43,529 nt of DNA from an uncultured Collinsella sp. (GCA_902465015.1 CABQLK010000013.1:1-43529); one strand, 5' to 3'; counted from the stretch's first letter, positions 7,607 through 16,793 are shown. Numbers and translations are program-made. The notes: generated by a model from the letters alone, not told the origin.

Positions 7607-9430
7607 TTACGCAATCATCTGGAAGAACTCGGCAACGGGGCCAAGCGCCAGGGCCGGGAAGAAGCTCAGGGCACCGATCAGCAGAACGATGAACACGAGC
7701 AGGAATACGAACATGCCGTTAGTGGTAGACAGGGTACCGGCGCTCTCGGCGACCTTGCCCTTCTTGGCCAGCGAGCCGGCGATAGCCAGCGTACCGATGA
7801 TAGGCATGAAGCGGGCGAACAGCATCTCGAGGCCGAGCATGACGTTGATCCAGGGAATGTTGCAGTTCATGCCTGCAAACGCCGAGCCGTTGTTGCCGCC
7901 GCATGAGGTGAAGGCATACAGCGCCTCGGAGAAGCCGTGCGCGCCACCATTGTTGAGCTGGTCGGCAAGACCGGGCACCATGCAGGCGATGGCCGAGCAC
8001 ACCAGAATGGCAAACGGAGTTGCCAAGCACAGGACAACTGCCCAGCGCATCTCGCCCGGCTCGATCTTCTTGCCCAGGAACTCAGGCGTGCGTCCGACCA
8101 TGAGGCCGGCGATGAACACTGTGAGGATGGCGAAGCCGATCATGCCGTACAGGCCGCAGCCCACGCCGCCGAAGACGACCTCGCCCAGAGCAATCTGGAG
8201 CATCTGGACAAAACCGCCCAGCGGGGTGTAGGAGTCGTGCATGGAGTTAACCGAGCCGTTGGAAGCAGCCGTCGTGAAAGCGGACCAGGTAGAAGAGGAG
8301 GCGATACCGAAACGGCTCTCCTTGCCCTCCATGTTGCCGCCGGCCTGGCCGTCGGTCATCTCGATATTGACCGCTCCGCCATCGGCCAGCTGCGGGGTGC
8401 CCGCATGCTCGTTGACGGCGATGATGCCGGTGAAGATCACCAGCAGGATGAACATGGCGGCAAAGATGGCCTTGCCCTGCTTGGTGTTCTTGACGCCGAT
8501 ACCGAAGGCGAAGCAACAGGCGGCCGGGATCAGCAGCAGGCTGGTCATCTCGATGATGTTGGTGAAGGCACTGGGGTTCTCATACGGATGGGCGGAGTTC
8601 ACGCCGAAGAAGCCGCCGCCGTTGGTGCCGGACTGCTTGATGGCGACCTGAGGAGCCGCGGGACCCTGGGGCAGGAACTGCTCGGTGACCACGCGCGCGC
8701 CCTCGGCAACCTTGCCGTCGACCTTGACCGTGTCGCCCTCGATCTGGGCGCCGTCGATGACGCTCCAGCCGCCGTCTGCATTAGGCTGAACAGCGACGGG
8801 TTCTACGAGCTCAGCCTTCTGAGCCGGCTGGAAGTTGGAGATGACGCCACCGGCAGCCAGGCAGATGCCGAACACGAGGTTCAGCGGGATGAGCACATAC
8901 AGGACGGTGCGGGTGAGGTCGACCCAGAAGGAACCCAGACCCTGCTCCTTGACCTGACGGAAGCCGCGGATCAGCGCGAACATGACCGCGATACCGGTGC
9001 CAGCGGACAAGAAGTTTTGCACGGTGAGACCCATGAACTGCACAAGGTAGGACAGGGTGGTCTCACCGGAGTAGGACTGCCAGTTGGTGTTGGTTATGAA
9101 GGAAGCAGCCGTATTGAACGACAGGTCCCATGACACACCCAGCAGGTGCTGGGGATTGCCTGGCAAGAAGGACTGAAGCGCCTGGAGTGCCACAAGAGTC
9201 ACGAGGCCGATCCCCGAAAAGACCAGCACGCTCGCCAGATAGCGCCTACACCCCATCTGTTCTGCCGCGTCGATGCGAAGCAGACGATAGACGCCACGCT
9301 CCACAGGAGCAATCACAGGCGACAGGAACGTATGCTCACCATCCATGATATGGGCCATGAACCGACCGAGCGGAACGGCCAGGACGACGAGTACGGCAAA
9401 GTACAAGATGTACTGAATCGCAGCGTCCAT
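7607..9430 (-). CDS. kdpA: Potassium-transporting ATPase subunit KdpA
   Basis: The 607-residue potassium-binding channel-like subunit of KdpFABC. It is rich in hydrophobic segments over its length and carries family segments such as GTNGGGFFGVNSAHPYENP (about 228-246), part of the selectivity filter region, and the start IQYILYFAVLVVLAVPLG. It is somewhat longer than the Escherichia coli protein (557), which is common in Gram-positive bacteria. The start at 9430 lies three bases after the kdpF stop; a GAGGAG inside the end of kdpF lies about 13 bases upstream, so translation is probably coupled. It belongs to the operon kdpF-kdpA-kdpB-kdpC. Confidence 0.96.
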   Translation of the reverse strand: MDAAIQYILYFAVLVVLAVPLGRFMAHIMDGEHTFLSPVIAPVERGVYRLLRIDAAEQMGCRRYLASVLVFSGIGLVTLVALQALQSFLPGNPQHLLGVSWDLSFNTAASFITNTNWQSYSGETTLSYLVQFMGLTVQNFLSAGTGIAVMFALIRGFRQVKEQGLGSFWVDLTRTVLYVLIPLNLVFGICLAAGGVISNFQPAQKAELVEPVAVQPNADGGWSVIDGAQIEGDTVKVDGKVAEGARVVTEQFLPQGPAAPQVAIKQSGTNGGGFFGVNSAHPYENPSAFTNIIEMTSLLLIPAACCFAFGIGVKNTKQGKAIFAAMFILLVIFTGIIAVNEHAGTPQLADGGAVNIEMTDGQAGGNMEGKESRFGIASSSTWSAFTTAASNGSVNSMHDSYTPLGGFVQMLQIALGEVVFGGVGCGLYGMIGFAILTVFIAGLMVGRTPEFLGKKIEPGEMRWAVVLCLATPFAILVCSAIACMVPGLADQLNNGGAHGFSEALYAFTSCGGNNGSAFAGMNCNIPWINVMLGLEMLFARFMPIIGTLAIAGSLAKKGKVAESAGTLSTTNGMFVFLLVFIVLLIGALSFFPALALGPVAEFFQMIA

Positions 9431-9433
9431 AGT

Positions 9434-9520
9434 TTACGAATCACTCCTCATCAGAATGTAGATGTAATAGATAAGAAGTCCAATGCAGACGACTCCGATG
9501 ATGGGAATGAGGATGTCCAT
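9434..9520 (-). CDS. kdpF: KdpF, small membrane subunit of the Kdp pump
   Basis: A 28-codon gene reading MDILIPIIGVVCIGLLIYY then IYILMRSDS. It is a single hydrophobic helix with a short polar tail, as expected of KdpF, which stabilises the KdpABC complex in the membrane. AAAGGGG lies six bases before the ATG, and the stop is three bases before kdpA. Size, composition and position immediately ahead of kdpA make the identification strong. It is the first gene of the operon. Confidence 0.9.
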   Translation of the reverse strand: MDILIPIIGVVCIGLLIYYIYILMRSDS

Positions 9521-9764
9521 TTACCGCCCCTTTCACACGCGGTCCGATGTCTCGGACGCCTGCCCTCGCAAGCGTCTGGGGACAGTAAACGCTTCTAGGG
9601 ATTAAAGAGGCGTGAGGGCCGGGGCTCACGTCCTTAAGATGCCGTAAAGATGCAGGTAGAAAGCACTATTGCAGCTGCAGTGCGCCTATACTCGACCTCG
9701 CGAGCATACAGCGGTGTCTTCACCGCGTATGTACGCATGGACAACGCTTCAGAAAGGCTACGCT
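9521..9764. promoter_or_regulatory. Divergent kdpFABC/kdpDE control region
   Basis: This gap separates the minus-strand kdpFABC from the plus-strand kdpDE and must hold both promoters. It contains a direct repeat AAGATGC at 9636-9642 and 9647-9653, 11 bp apart, the helical spacing OmpR-type regulators such as KdpE favour. A small inverted repeat CGTGAG/CTCACG lies at 9611-9630. No convincing -35/-10 pair was identified. Confidence 0.4.
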
Positions 9765-12500
9765 ATGCAGCGCGACGCATCGGACACTCGCGTCAATCCA
9801 GACCTCATCCTCAAGGCAATTGAGAAAGACGGGGTCGCCGATGACACTCGAACCAGCCGGGGACACCTCAAAATTTTCTTTGGCTACGCTGCTGGCACAG
9901 GCAAAACCTATGCGATGCTTCAAGCCGCCCACGCCGCCAAGCGGCGAGGTGTCGACGTCGTCGCGGGATACATCGAGCCGCACGAACGTCCGGCAACTGC
10001 CCATCTTGCACAAGGGCTTGAGAACGTGCCCTGTAAACTCATCGAGCACAACGGCATTGCGCTCAGCGAGTTCGATCTAGATGCGGCTATCGAACGCGCC
10101 CCTCAGCTCATCCTTGTCGACGAGCTCGCCCATACGAATGCGCCGGGGTCTCGCCACGACAAACGCTATCAAGACGTCGAGGAACTTCTACATGCGGGCA
10201 TCGACGTCTATACGACCGTGAACGTTCAGCATATCGAGAGCCTAAACGACATGGTTGCATCCATCACCGGCGTTGTCGTGAGCGAACGAATCCCCGACCG
10301 TATCTTCGATGATGCCGACCAGGTCGAGCTCGTCGACATAGAGCCCGAAGACCTACTTGAGCGCCTTCGCGCCGGCCTCGTCTACCGTCCCGCACAAGCC
10401 GACCGAGCGCAACAGCATTTTTTTACCGTCGAGAACCTCACCGCACTCCGAGAAATCGCGCTGCGCCGCTGCGCCGATCGCACCGGTCACCTCACAGACG
10501 CCGCACGCGTGCTGGGAAACCGTGACTACTACACCAGGGAGCGTATCTTAGTCTGTGTCTCCCCGGCGCCGACCAATCCCCGCATCGTCCGTGCCGCCGC
10601 ACGCATGGCGAAAGCGTTTCGCAGCGAGCTCGTCGCCCTGTTCGTAGAGAGCCCGCGCACGCAAGCCATGAGCGATGATGAGCGCGCCAAGCTTGCAGCC
10701 AATATCGCCCTAGCCGAGCAGCTCGGAGCACATATGGAAACCGTCTATGGCGACGACATCGCGTTTCAGATCTCCGAGTTCGCGCGCCTGTCGGGTATTT
10801 CGAAGATCGTCATGGGGCGCACGGGCGAGCGCAGCAGCGTCCGTCAGGCCCTCTTCGGCCGCAAATCTCTCGTAGAACAGCTCATAACATTCGCCCCGAA
10901 CCTCGACATTTACATCATTCCAGAACAGTCGACTCCGCCCTCCCGACCCAAAGGACGCCGCCATGCGCTCGCCCTGCAGCCGCCCAGCAGCCGAAACGTG
11001 CTTCGCACGCTGGCCCTCTCTCTTGCCGCCACGGCGATCGGCACGGCTTTCCGCCATCTGGGATTTGCCGATTCCAGCATCATATCCCTCTATATCTTCA
11101 CGGCCCTGCTGACCGCCGTCACCACGACGGGGCGTATCTGCACGATCGTATCGAGCGTGCTCTCTGTAGTACTTTACAACTTCTGCTTCGTCACGCCTCT
11201 GTTTTCGCTCGCCAGCTACGACCGAAGCTATCTGGTCACGTTCGGCATCATGTTCGCCACCGCTATGGTCGCCGGCGAGTTAACTGCGCGCATCGCCGAC
11301 AACGCCCGTACATCCGCCGAGAACGCATTCAAAACGCGCGTACTCCTCGAAACGAACCAGCTCTTGCAGCAAGCCCATAGCGCGGAGGAGTGCGCCCGCG
11401 TCGCCATGAACCAACTCGTCAAACTGCTAAAACTCGACGTGGTCTTCTACCCCGCCGAACACGGCACGCTCGGCAAGGCGCTCTATGAGTCCGCTGGCAC
11501 CGAAAACCGATCCGCGTCGCTGCTCACCGACTACGAGCGCGCCGTTGCAACCTGGACCTACACCAACAACAAGCGCGCGGGCGCAAGCACGCGGACCCTG
11601 CCTGAGGCGCGCTGTCTCTACCTCGCGGTTCGCACCGGCGACAACGTATTCGGTGTCATCGGCATCGCCCTGGAGGGGCGCGAGATCGAAGCCTTCGAGC
11701 ATTCGATCGTCCTATCTATCGTAGGTGAATGCGCCTTGGCGCTCGAAAGCGACCGGGCGGCGCAAGAGCGCGAAGAGGCTGCGGTCTTGGCGAAAAACGA
11801 GCAGCTGCGCGCCAACCTTTTGCGCTCCATCGGCCACGATTTGAGGACACCCCTCACGGCTATATCCGGATCTGCGGCAATCCTTCGGAAGAGCGACGAG
11901 AAGCTCAGCCTCGAACAACGCTGCGATCTTGCCGATGCCATCTACGACGACTCCCTCTGGCTTATCGATACCGTGGAAAACCTCCTCGCCATCACACGCG
12001 TCGAGGACGGCACCATTCGCCTCAACTTAACATCCGAGCTCATCGACGAGGTCATCGAGGCCGCCCTCAGCCATGTCGCCCAAGCATCGCATGGACGTGC
12101 CGTCACCATCGAGCACACTGACGACATCCTGCTGGTACGCATCGACGTCCATCTCATCATGCAGGTGCTTACGAATCTCATCATGAACGCCTTCAAATAC
12201 ACGCCCGAGGACTCGACTGTCACCATCAGCGCACGTCGCGAGGGTGAGTTCATCGTGGTGGACGTCGCAGACGATGGGCCGGGTGTAGCAGACTGCGACA
12301 AGCCTCATATCTTTGAGCGCTTCTTCACCTCAAGCAATACGCGGCCCGTGGATTCGCGTCGAAGCATCGGCCTTGGGCTGTCGCTCTGCCGCTCCATCGT
12401 GGAGGCGCATGGCGGCGTCATCGAAGTTCGCGACAACCACCCCCATGGGGCCGTCTTCCGTTTTACCCTGCCTGCCGAGGAGATCGAGATTCATGAATAA
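9765..12500 (+). CDS. kdpD: Sensor histidine kinase KdpD
   Basis: A 911-residue membrane sensor kinase controlling kdp expression. Domains in order: KdpD domain with Walker A GYAAGTGKT (about 40-48) and ILVDELAHTNAPGSRH; a universal-stress-protein-like domain starting ILVCVSPAPTNPRIVRAA; four predicted membrane helices near 430-520; a GAF-like region; the HisKA box SIGHDLRTPL with His about 691; and an ATPase domain with DDGPGV and GLGLSLCRSIVEAHGG. The length matches the family. AGAAAGG at 9751-9757 supports the ATG at 9765 over an ATG 32 codons upstream. It overlaps kdpE by 8 bp, so the pair is co-translated, and it is divergent from kdpFABC. Confidence 0.96.
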   Translation: MQRDASDTRVNPDLILKAIEKDGVADDTRTSRGHLKIFFGYAAGTGKTYAMLQAAHAAKRRGVDVVAGYIEPHERPATAHLAQGLENVPCKLIEHNGIALSEFDLDAAIERAPQLILVDELAHTNAPGSRHDKRYQDVEELLHAGIDVYTTVNVQHIESLNDMVASITGVVVSERIPDRIFDDADQVELVDIEPEDLLERLRAGLVYRPAQADRAQQHFFTVENLTALREIALRRCADRTGHLTDAARVLGNRDYYTRERILVCVSPAPTNPRIVRAAARMAKAFRSELVALFVESPRTQAMSDDERAKLAANIALAEQLGAHMETVYGDDIAFQISEFARLSGISKIVMGRTGERSSVRQALFGRKSLVEQLITFAPNLDIYIIPEQSTPPSRPKGRRHALALQPPSSRNVLRTLALSLAATAIGTAFRHLGFADSSIISLYIFTALLTAVTTTGRICTIVSSVLSVVLYNFCFVTPLFSLASYDRSYLVTFGIMFATAMVAGELTARIADNARTSAENAFKTRVLLETNQLLQQAHSAEECARVAMNQLVKLLKLDVVFYPAEHGTLGKALYESAGTENRSASLLTDYERAVATWTYTNNKRAGASTRTLPEARCLYLAVRTGDNVFGVIGIALEGREIEAFEHSIVLSIVGECALALESDRAAQEREEAAVLAKNEQLRANLLRSIGHDLRTPLTAISGSAAILRKSDEKLSLEQRCDLADAIYDDSLWLIDTVENLLAITRVEDGTIRLNLTSELIDEVIEAALSHVAQASHGRAVTIEHTDDILLVRIDVHLIMQVLTNLIMNAFKYTPEDSTVTISARREGEFIVVDVADDGPGVADCDKPHIFERFFTSSNTRPVDSRRSIGLGLSLCRSIVEAHGGVIEVRDNHPHGAVFRFTLPAEEIEIHE

Positions 12501-13197
12501 TGCCGCTAAGCCACGCGTCCTCTTGGTCGAAGATGACCTGACCGTTCAAAACCTCGTTTCGACCGCACTTGACCTTCACGGCTATGTCGTGAGCAAGGTT
12601 TGCAACGGCCAGGCCGCCATCATGGATGCGGTGTCGCACGGCCCCAGCCTCATTATGCTCGACCTCGGCCTTCCCGACATTGACGGTATCGAGGTCATCA
12701 CGAAGATCCGAAGCTGGTCGGCAGTCCCCATTATCGTCATTTCGGCGCGCACCGAAGATTCCGACAAGATTGCAGCACTTGACGCAGGGGCAGACGACTA
12801 CCTCACCAAGCCCTTTTCTGTGGATGAGTTGCTCGCGCGCGTCCGTGCGAATTTGAGGCGCTCCTCGATGGCGTCGAGCGAGTCGACAGAAGCGAGCACG
12901 TTCGACAACGGTCCGCTGCATATCGACTACGCCGCGGGATACGCTACGAAAGACGGACGCGAGCTCTCGCTCACCCCAACCGAGTACAAATTGCTCGTCC
13001 TTCTGGCGAAAAACGTCGACAAGGTGCTCACCCACACCTTCATCACCCGCGAGATATGGGGCACGAGCTGGGACAGCGATCTGGCGAGCCTGCGCGTGTT
13101 CATGCGCACCCTGCGCAAGAAGATCGAGGCAGACCCCTCTCACCCCAAGATGATTCAGACGCACATGGGTGTCGGGTACCGCATGCAGCGTCTCTAG
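12493..13197 (+). CDS. kdpE: Response regulator KdpE
   Basis: A 234-residue OmpR-type regulator. The receiver domain (about 7-120) has the acidic pair EDD, the phosphorylation site Asp57 in LDLGLPD, the conserved Ser/Thr region VISAR and Lys in YLTKPFS. The C-terminal winged helix (about 135-234) has the segments LSLTPTEYKLLVLL and MIQTHMGVGYRM. Its ATG lies inside the end of kdpD, overlapping it by 8 bases. Phosphorylated by KdpD, it should activate kdpFABC. A possible binding site is the AAGATGC direct repeat ahead of kdpD. Confidence 0.96.
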   Translation: MNNAAKPRVLLVEDDLTVQNLVSTALDLHGYVVSKVCNGQAAIMDAVSHGPSLIMLDLGLPDIDGIEVITKIRSWSAVPIIVISARTEDSDKIAALDAGADDYLTKPFSVDELLARVRANLRRSSMASSESTEASTFDNGPLHIDYAAGYATKDGRELSLTPTEYKLLVLLAKNVDKVLTHTFITREIWGTSWDSDLASLRVFMRTLRKKIEADPSHPKMIQTHMGVGYRMQRL

Positions 13198-13207
13198 CCC
13201 ACCTCAC

Positions 13208-13279
13208 AAAAAAAGTTGCGGTGGAATACGGAGTAGATAAGGCTTTTGACAGCCAAAACAGTCCGTATTTCACCGCAAC
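13208..13279 (-). terminator. 65-bp foldback repeat, copy 3, as terminator of the GltD-like gene
   Basis: The repeat body is 13215-13279 and is nearly identical to copy 2, including the flank CTCAC-A(n) on the left and CTGATGG on the right. On the minus strand the hairpin is followed by seven T (complement of 13208-13214). It lies 22 bp past the stop of the minus-strand oxidoreductase gene and between convergent genes, which fits an intrinsic terminator. Confidence 0.72.
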
Positions 13280-13300
13280 TGATGGATGGGATGGGATGGG

Positions 13301-14518
13301 CTAGAGACCCAGGTAGCTGGTCATGCCTTCGACGGCGAGCTTGGCGCCGGCTACGGCATGGACGACCGTGAGCGGGCCGTTGACCACGTCGCCGGCGGCA
13401 AAGACGCCGGGCACCGTCGTCATGCCCCGCTCGTCGACCGACAGCAGGCCGCGATGGTCGGTCTCCAGGCCACCTGTCGTAAGCACGAGCTTGTCCTTGG
13501 GCACCTGTGAGGCCGCGATGACCACCGTGTCGGCGGGTGCATGGTCGAGCTCTTCCTCGTAGCCCACCACGTTATCGTCCTCATCGAAGATAGCCGTCTC
13601 GAAGACCGGACCGTTATCGTCGATGGCGCAGATGGCTTTGCCGCACACGATTTCGGCGCCATCGAGCTCGGTCAGCTCGACCTCGTCGTCGATAGCCGAG
13701 ATATGGCGCGAGCGGGCATACACGGTAACCTTGCGCGCGCCCGAGCGCAGCGCCGTGCGGGCAACATCCATGGCCACGTTGCCGGCGCCGATAACTGCCA
13801 CGTTCTGCCCAATCGCCACACTCGTGGGATCGACCAGATAATCGATGCCAAACAGCACGTTGCCGCGCGACTCGCCGGGAATACCCAGCTTGCGGGCGCG
13901 CCAGGTGCCGGTACCCACAAAGACCGCATCGTAGCCGTCGCGTAGCAGGTCGTCGATATGCAGCGCGCCGCCAATAGTGGTCGACGGGCGCACGCGAACG
14001 CCCAGTGAGCACATCACATGGCGGTATTTTTGCACCAGCGAGCGCGGCAGGCGGAACTCGGGGATGCCGTACTCCAGTACGCCGCCGATCTCGGGGCGCT
14101 GTTCAAACACCGTGACGGCACAGCCCAGCTGGGCCATCTTAATGGCCACGGTAATGCCGGCAGGACCGGAACCGACCACGGCAACCTGCTTGCCGCACGA
14201 CGGCGCGGGCTTCCACTCCTTGCGGTCCAAATATGCAGTCGAGATATAGTTCTCGATACTCGAAAAATGCACCGGTGTGCCCTTGCGGCCCTGGATGCAC
14301 GCGCCCTCGCACTGGCCCGAATGGTTGCAGATCATGGAGCAGACCGCGCTCATGGGATTGTTCTGGAACAGCAGCTCGCCCGCCTCTTCCAGATGACGCT
14401 GTTTGAACAGGTCAATGACCTGCGGGATAGGTGTCTGAACCGGGCAGCCTTTAAGCTGGCAGAACGCCCTTTTGCAACCTAGGCAACGATTCGCCTCTTC
14501 GACAATGTGGATAGCCAC
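13301..14518 (-). CDS. GltD-like FAD/NAD(P) oxidoreductase with N-terminal Fe-S domain
   Basis: A 405-residue flavoprotein of the glutamate synthase small subunit group. The N-terminal part carries Cys clusters RCLGCKRAFCQLKGCP and CSMICNHSGQCEGAC for 4Fe-4S centres. An FAD motif VAVVGSGPAGITVA follows near residue 113, then an NAD(P) motif VAVIGAGNVAMDVA and a C-terminal FAD segment GVFAAGDVVNG. No large glutamate synthase subunit is adjacent, so it may be a stand-alone electron-transfer enzyme or partner of another protein (compare NfnB, SudA and PreT families). I chose the GTG at 14518 because AGGGGAG lies four bases upstream; a TTG nine codons earlier has no such site. It follows the isomerase gene by about 100 bp; operon membership is uncertain. 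Confidence 0.8.
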   Translation of the reverse strand: MAIHIVEEANRCLGCKRAFCQLKGCPVQTPIPQVIDLFKQRHLEEAGELLFQNNPMSAVCSMICNHSGQCEGACIQGRKGTPVHFSSIENYISTAYLDRKEWKPAPSCGKQVAVVGSGPAGITVAIKMAQLGCAVTVFEQRPEIGGVLEYGIPEFRLPRSLVQKYRHVMCSLGVRVRPSTTIGGALHIDDLLRDGYDAVFVGTGTWRARKLGIPGESRGNVLFGIDYLVDPTSVAIGQNVAVIGAGNVAMDVARTALRSGARKVTVYARSRHISAIDDEVELTELDGAEIVCGKAICAIDDNGPVFETAIFDEDDNVVGYEEELDHAPADTVVIAASQVPKDKLVLTTGGLETDHRGLLSVDERGMTTVPGVFAAGDVVNGPLTVVHAVAGAKLAVEGMTSYLGL

Positions 14519-14621
14519 GCAACTCCCCTTTTTGATGTAATCCAATGAGACGACGATAAAGACCCTTCACCGTCGCCCCCAGTCAGGCAAGCTCAATTTG
14601 CCGCCACGGCAAAAGCCAATG

Positions 14622-15527
14622 CTATATCTCGCGATGCGATGCCCCGCAGCGAGCGGACATGCGCTCGAGTGTCGTCAGGCAGCCAGCCGCCGTCGCCGGC
14701 ACGCTGTTCTCGACCACGCAGGGAATCCCAGGGCGGGCGGCAGCCGCCCAGGCCACCACGGGCTCAAAGTCATAGCAGCCCGTCTCGCCCACGCCGTGGC
14801 ACACCAGGCGCGAGCCCGTGCCGTCGCACCAACCGGCCTCGTCCTCGTTGCCGACGACTTCAAAATCCTTGGCATGCAGAACGCGGATCTTGCTGCCGCA
14901 TAAGTAGAGCATACGCGCGGTGATTTCTTGTGCCTCGCCAACGACGCTGGGATGCAGCAGCGACACCGGGTCGTAGATCACGCCGAGCACCGGGCTCGAA
15001 ACGCGCTCCAGCACCTCACGGCAGCGATCTGGCGTGTTGACCGTCTCGTTCCAGCCGGGCTCAATCAGTATTTGCCCACCCACGGCCTCGGCGCACTCGC
15101 AGACACGTGCGAGTCCGTCCATAAACGCATCGAGCGCCTCGTCGGTCATACGGTCGTCAGCAACGCAGTTCTGCGCATTGGGACGACCGGTCTCGGTACC
15201 AACCGGGCAGCCGCCGAGCATCTGGGCAAAGTTGAGGCACGCCTCGTACTCGGCAAAGGTATCCATGAGCTGTTGTCGATCGGGTGTCGCCAGATTCTTA
15301 TAGCAGCCGAGTACGGCGACCGAAACACCCGCCTCGTCGAGCACCGCACACAAATGGTCGGCGAGCTCGCGGGTCAGACCGCTTCGATCGATCCCCATCG
15401 ATGCGTAGAGCACCTTGCTCGGCAGCTGAATGCACGAAAAGCCCAGCTCCCCTGCCATGCGAATACGTTCCTCGACGGTCCCTTGCGGAAGGTCGTGCAA
15501 ACGCACGCCCGGGGTAATGGCCCCCAC
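14622..15527 (-). CDS. Sugar phosphate isomerase/epimerase-like TIM-barrel protein
   Basis: A 301-residue protein of the xylose-isomerase-like TIM-barrel superfamily. Visible features are ELGFSCIQLPSKV near the N-terminus, the metal-ligand type segments ILIEPGWNET and GVIYDPVSLLHP, and IRVLHAKDFEVV with an HxKD pattern. Such enzymes isomerise or epimerise sugars, or cleave them, using a divalent metal. The substrate is unknown. The GTG start at 15527 lies one base after the GH105 stop and has AAGGGA about ten bases upstream, so it is translationally linked to GH105, pointing to a role on a product of rhamnogalacturonan or uronate breakdown. I could not assign a specific reaction. Confidence 0.7.
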   Translation of the reverse strand: MGAITPGVRLHDLPQGTVEERIRMAGELGFSCIQLPSKVLYASMGIDRSGLTRELADHLCAVLDEAGVSVAVLGCYKNLATPDRQQLMDTFAEYEACLNFAQMLGGCPVGTETGRPNAQNCVADDRMTDEALDAFMDGLARVCECAEAVGGQILIEPGWNETVNTPDRCREVLERVSSPVLGVIYDPVSLLHPSVVGEAQEITARMLYLCGSKIRVLHAKDFEVVGNEDEAGWCDGTGSRLVCHGVGETGCYDFEPVVAWAAAARPGIPCVVENSVPATAAGCLTTLERMSARCGASHREI

Positions 15528-15528
15528 G

Positions 15529-16767
15529 CTATTCACATCCCTTACAGGCGTTGATGCCCGGGGTGTATCCGCCAAACGGGTCATCGATCGAACACACGCC
15601 CGAGGGAGCGAGCGGGTCGCGCTTGCCGGCTAGCTTGTCGTGATGCATGGTCTCGATATAGGCGAGCACCAGCGGTGCCACACCCTTCGCGTCGTTTTTG
15701 ACGATAGGCTCGCTCATGTAGTAGCCAAACGTGCCCTCGCGGTGCGCGGTGTTACCAAGGCCCGCGACCAGGCAGATGTTATCAAGCGCCAGCTGACCAT
15801 CGTGCTCGGACAGGCAGGTCTCGCAGATACCATCGAAGGCGCGGCGGCCATGCTGGTAGTAGCGCTCGCCCAGCACACCCAAACGCACGCCCTTCATGAT
15901 GGCGTTGGCAAAGATGGCGCTGCCCGACTCCTCCAGGTAGTTAGGCGCAATATTGGGCAGGTTGATGACCTGGTGCCACATGCCGGTCTTCTCGTCCTGG
16001 TACGGTAGCATGGCATCGATCAGGTCATGGAACATTTTGCGGATCTCGTCCTTCTCGGCCGACATCGAGGGCGGCATGAGCTCCCAGGTATCGATGAGCG
16101 CCATGGCAAACCAGCCCTCGGCACGCAGCCAGAAGTTGGCGGAAAGACCCGTAACGGGATCGCACCAGAACTGCTTGCGGCTCGCGTCGTACGCGTGGTA
16201 GTACAGACCGTTGAGCGGGTTGCGCATCAGATCGTGCACGACCTGGAACATATGGAAGCTATCCGAGCAGGCGCGGCGGTTGTGGAAGCTCAGCTCGTAC
16301 TGCATGTAGAACGGCTGCGCCATGTACATACCGTCGAGCCAGATCTGATTGGGATAAACGGCCTTGTGCCAGAACACGCCCTCTTTGGTGCGCGGCTGGG
16401 TCTCGAGCTGACGGTAGATGGTATCCATGGCGGCACGGTACTTAGGCTTGCCCACCAAATCGTAGAGCTTATAGAGGGTCTTGCCCGCGTTGACGTTGTC
16501 GAGGTTGTACTCCTCGGGCTTGTAGTGCTTGATGGTACCGTCGTCCTGGACAAAGAAGTCGATATAGTCGTCGGCAAAGGTCAGGTAGCGCTGCTCACCC
16601 GTGATCTCGTACAGCTCGATGAGTGCCTTGATCATGCAGCCATCGATGTAGTTCCAGGTGTTTTCCTTGCCGGCACGGAGCTTTTCGATGTTCCAGGCCG
16701 GCGCCTGCGGCGTAGAGGTCTCGATCAACTGCTCGATATAGCGGTCCAGAATCTGATTGCAGCCCAT
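15529..16767 (-). CDS. GH105 unsaturated rhamnogalacturonyl/galacturonyl hydrolase
   Basis: A 412-residue enzyme of the YteR/RhiN family (glycoside hydrolase 105, alpha6/alpha6 barrel) that releases 4-deoxy-unsaturated uronate from lyase-generated pectic oligosaccharides. The two Asp residues known as critical in YteR appear at Asp90 (NLDNVNAG) and Asp145 (QIWLDGMYMAQPF). No signal peptide is visible, so the protein is cytosolic. GAGGGG lies about six bases before the ATG. The promoter region upstream carries two LacI-type operators, one at the centre of a 40-bp palindrome. The isomerase gene follows after one base. GH88 unsaturated glucuronyl hydrolase is a related alternative, but the pectin setting favours GH105. 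Confidence 0.9.
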   Translation of the reverse strand: MGCNQILDRYIEQLIETSTPQAPAWNIEKLRAGKENTWNYIDGCMIKALIELYEITGEQRYLTFADDYIDFFVQDDGTIKHYKPEEYNLDNVNAGKTLYKLYDLVGKPKYRAAMDTIYRQLETQPRTKEGVFWHKAVYPNQIWLDGMYMAQPFYMQYELSFHNRRACSDSFHMFQVVHDLMRNPLNGLYYHAYDASRKQFWCDPVTGLSANFWLRAEGWFAMALIDTWELMPPSMSAEKDEIRKMFHDLIDAMLPYQDEKTGMWHQVINLPNIAPNYLEESGSAIFANAIMKGVRLGVLGERYYQHGRRAFDGICETCLSEHDGQLALDNICLVAGLGNTAHREGTFGYYMSEPIVKNDAKGVAPLVLAYIETMHHDKLAGKRDPLAPSGVCSIDDPFGGYTPGINACKGCE

Positions 16768-16793
16768 TGCTGTCCCCTCTGACGTTATTGATG

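Noticed and set aside
5326..7692. Open frame of 788 codons on the plus strand
   Set aside because: Antisense shadow of kdpB and parts of kdpA and kdpC; no recognisable domain.
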